From the NCBI RefSeq assembly GCF_001049895.1, contig NZ_CVPE01000003.1, positions 186,001-250,000 on the forward strand: DNA of 64,000 nucleotides, read 5' to 3'. This document shows, piece by piece, positions 63,140 through 64,000 of this stretch. The notes below the pieces were generated by a model. It did no database searches. It was not told the DNA's origin and worked only from the letters and a program-made list of their open reading frames with translations. This DNA comes from Rubeoparvulum massiliense (GTDB taxonomy: Bacteria > Bacillota > Bacilli > Rubeoparvulales > Rubeoparvulaceae). Within the stretch, counting starts at the first letter, position 1. The number at the start of each line of letters is the position of its first letter. The position numbers and the translations under genes are program-made.

Positions 63140-63185
63140 AATAAAAAAAGCCTGAACTACTCCATTACAGAGCAATCCAGACTTC
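63140..63185 (-). terminator. Terminator of the rel-dtd unit
   Basis: About 15-bp stem (AAGTCTGGATTGCTC/GAGTAGTTCAGGCTT with wobbles) followed by seven T, directly after the dtd stop. Confidence 0.85.
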
Positions 63186-63195
63186 TCGCTTATCT

Positions 63196-63639
63196 TTAGT
63201 TCTTTGATTCCACAATAAAGGTTACTGGCCCCACATTGGTAAAGGTAACATCCATCATGGCACCAAAACGACCGACTTCCACGTGGACTCCCTCAGCCTC
63301 TACTGCTTGATTGAAGGCTTCCCAGATTGGTTCTGCTACCGCTTGAGGGGCTGCTTGCATCATATTAGGACGACGACCCTTGCGGCAATCTCCATACAAG
63401 GTAAACTGAGAGACCGATAGGAGGGCACCCCCTTGATCAAGGAGAGAACGATTCATCTTCCCTTCCTCATCCTCAAAGATTCGGAGATGAACCACCTTCT
63501 GTGCTAAATACTTGGCATCCTCTTCCGTATCCTCATGGGTGACGCCTACCAAGCAGAGTAGACCATCCCGTATAGTGCCAGTTACATCATCCTCTACTGT
63601 TACCTGACCATTACGAATTCTTTGGACAACAATCCTCAT
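63196..63639 (-). CDS. dtd: D-aminoacyl-tRNA deacylase
   Basis: 147 residues. DTD motifs: [23 protein letters not shown] at the N terminus, [24 protein letters not shown] (the SQFTL and GNRP-type pocket) and [21 protein letters not shown] at the C terminus. It removes D-amino acids from mischarged tRNA. Start ATG 63639 with AGAGGTGA. It follows rel, as in B. subtilis. Confidence 0.95.
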   Translation of the reverse strand: MRIVVQRIRNGQVTVEDDVTGTIRDGLLCLVGVTHEDTEEDAKYLAQKVVHLRIFEDEEGKMNRSLLDQGGALLSVSQFTLYGDCRKGRRPNMMQAAPQAVAEPIWEAFNQAVEAEGVHVEVGRFGAMMDVTFTNVGPVTFIVESKN

Positions 63640-63677
63640 GTCCGTCTCTCACCTCTCTAGACCAATCACCGACATAT

Positions 63678-64000
63678 CTAACTCATCACCCGTCTTACAG
63701 CATAGATATCCTTCGTTCGCTTAATTTTATCCACTACCTTCTGGAGATGATCCTTATTGTAAATGGCCACGGTCATCTCGATCACAGCCGTTCCATTCTT
63801 ATCAGCACGACCACTTACAGCCTGAATATTGGTCTTACTATCGGTTACGATGGTTAGGATTTCATTGAGTAGGCCCTTGCGATCCGAGCCACGGATCTCC
63901 AAGTCCACATGATAGGTTTGATTGCTCTCCTCGCTCTCCCACTCAACAGCAATGAGACGTTCCTTATCCTGTTCATCTTGAATATTGGGACAGTCGACTT
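63678..64000 (-). CDS. rel: (p)ppGpp synthetase/hydrolase Rel, C-terminal part
   Basis: Partial: the gene enters from beyond 64000. The visible 107 residues start DCPNIQDEQDKERLIAVEWE and contain the C-terminal ACT domain (LEIRGSDRKGLLNEILTIVTDSKTNIQAVSGRADKNGTAVIEMTVAIYNKDHLQKVVDKIKRTKDIYAVRRVMS). In long RelA/SpoT proteins this region regulates the catalytic domains. An internal GTG at 63908 is not the start because the family sequence continues upstream of it. Confidence 0.93.
   Translation of the reverse strand, partial: VDCPNIQDEQDKERLIAVEWESEESNQTYHVDLEIRGSDRKGLLNEILTIVTDSKTNIQAVSGRADKNGTAVIEMTVAIYNKDHLQKVVDKIKRTKDIYAVRRVMS

Noticed and set aside
1-64000. tRNA or rRNA genes
   Set aside because: No tRNA-like cloverleaf with CCA end and no rRNA-like stretch was recognised by reading; a tRNA scan would be needed to exclude one.

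Overview
The window reads as chromosome of a low-to-mid GC member of the Bacillales (Firmicutes). The gene order from alaS to rel follows the Bacillus subtilis yrr/yrv region: alaS, ireB (yrzL), ruvX (yrrK), a DUF1292 gene (yrzB), mltG (yrrL), trmR and two U32 genes (yrrM, yrrN, yrrO), udk, plus yrrI, yrrD, recD2 (yrrC), yrrB, iscS-type yrvO, cymR, rarA (yrvN), tcdA (yrvM), 6S RNA, aspS, hisS, yrvJ, dtd and rel. Two T-box leaders, strong AGGAGG ribosome-binding sites and many GTG/TTG starts also fit Firmicutes. The genus cannot be fixed from the sequence alone. A YifB/ComM gene and a DMSO-reductase-type operon argue against B. subtilis itself.

Layout. 1-3.3 kb (minus): an ECF sigma factor with a zinc-finger anti-sigma and two membrane proteins; the sigma gene appears to start at ATT. 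3.4-5.9 kb (plus): an amidase and an EF-hand/leucine-rich-repeat protein. 5.9-7.8 kb: a GNAT acetyltransferase remnant split by an IS200/IS605-type element with an intact-looking TnpB and a broken TnpA. 7.9-17.2 kb: comM, degV, an MFS exporter, mntR, maf, udk and the tRNA U34 hydroxylation/methylation genes. 17.2-27.7 kb: an accessory block between mltG and trmR, which are neighbours in B. subtilis. It holds an Lnr-like two-permease ABC exporter, a lipoprotein, a NarL-type two-component system, three micro-ORFs with strong ribosome-binding sites, an amidohydrolase and two DoxX paralogues. Palindromic GGGGTCnGACCCC repeats punctuate this block.

27.7-34.2 kb: mltG to alaS with an Ala T-box, then yrrI. 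34.4-43.5 kb: a B12-binding-type radical SAM protein, small proteins, yrrD, recD2, yrrB, iscS, cymR and rarA; mnmA is missing from its B. subtilis position. 43.7-50.4 kb: accessory genes, namely an NhaC-like antiporter with a cre site on its promoter, an ArsR-type regulator/MFS pair sharing a 15-bp perfect inverted repeat, and two damaged genes. 50.4-56.5 kb: tcdA, 6S RNA, the hisS-aspS operon behind a T-box whose specifier region contains overlapping Asp and His codons, and hemZ. 56.6-64 kb: a four-SH3 cell-wall amidase, a DMSO-reductase-type operon (chaperone-A-B-C) with direct repeats upstream, dtd and the 3' end of rel.

The conserved backbone serves translation fidelity, tRNA modification, cell-wall growth and stringent response. 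Inserted modules add transport, signalling and anaerobic respiration. Frameshifts and deletions seen in the raw sequence could be real decay or sequencing error.
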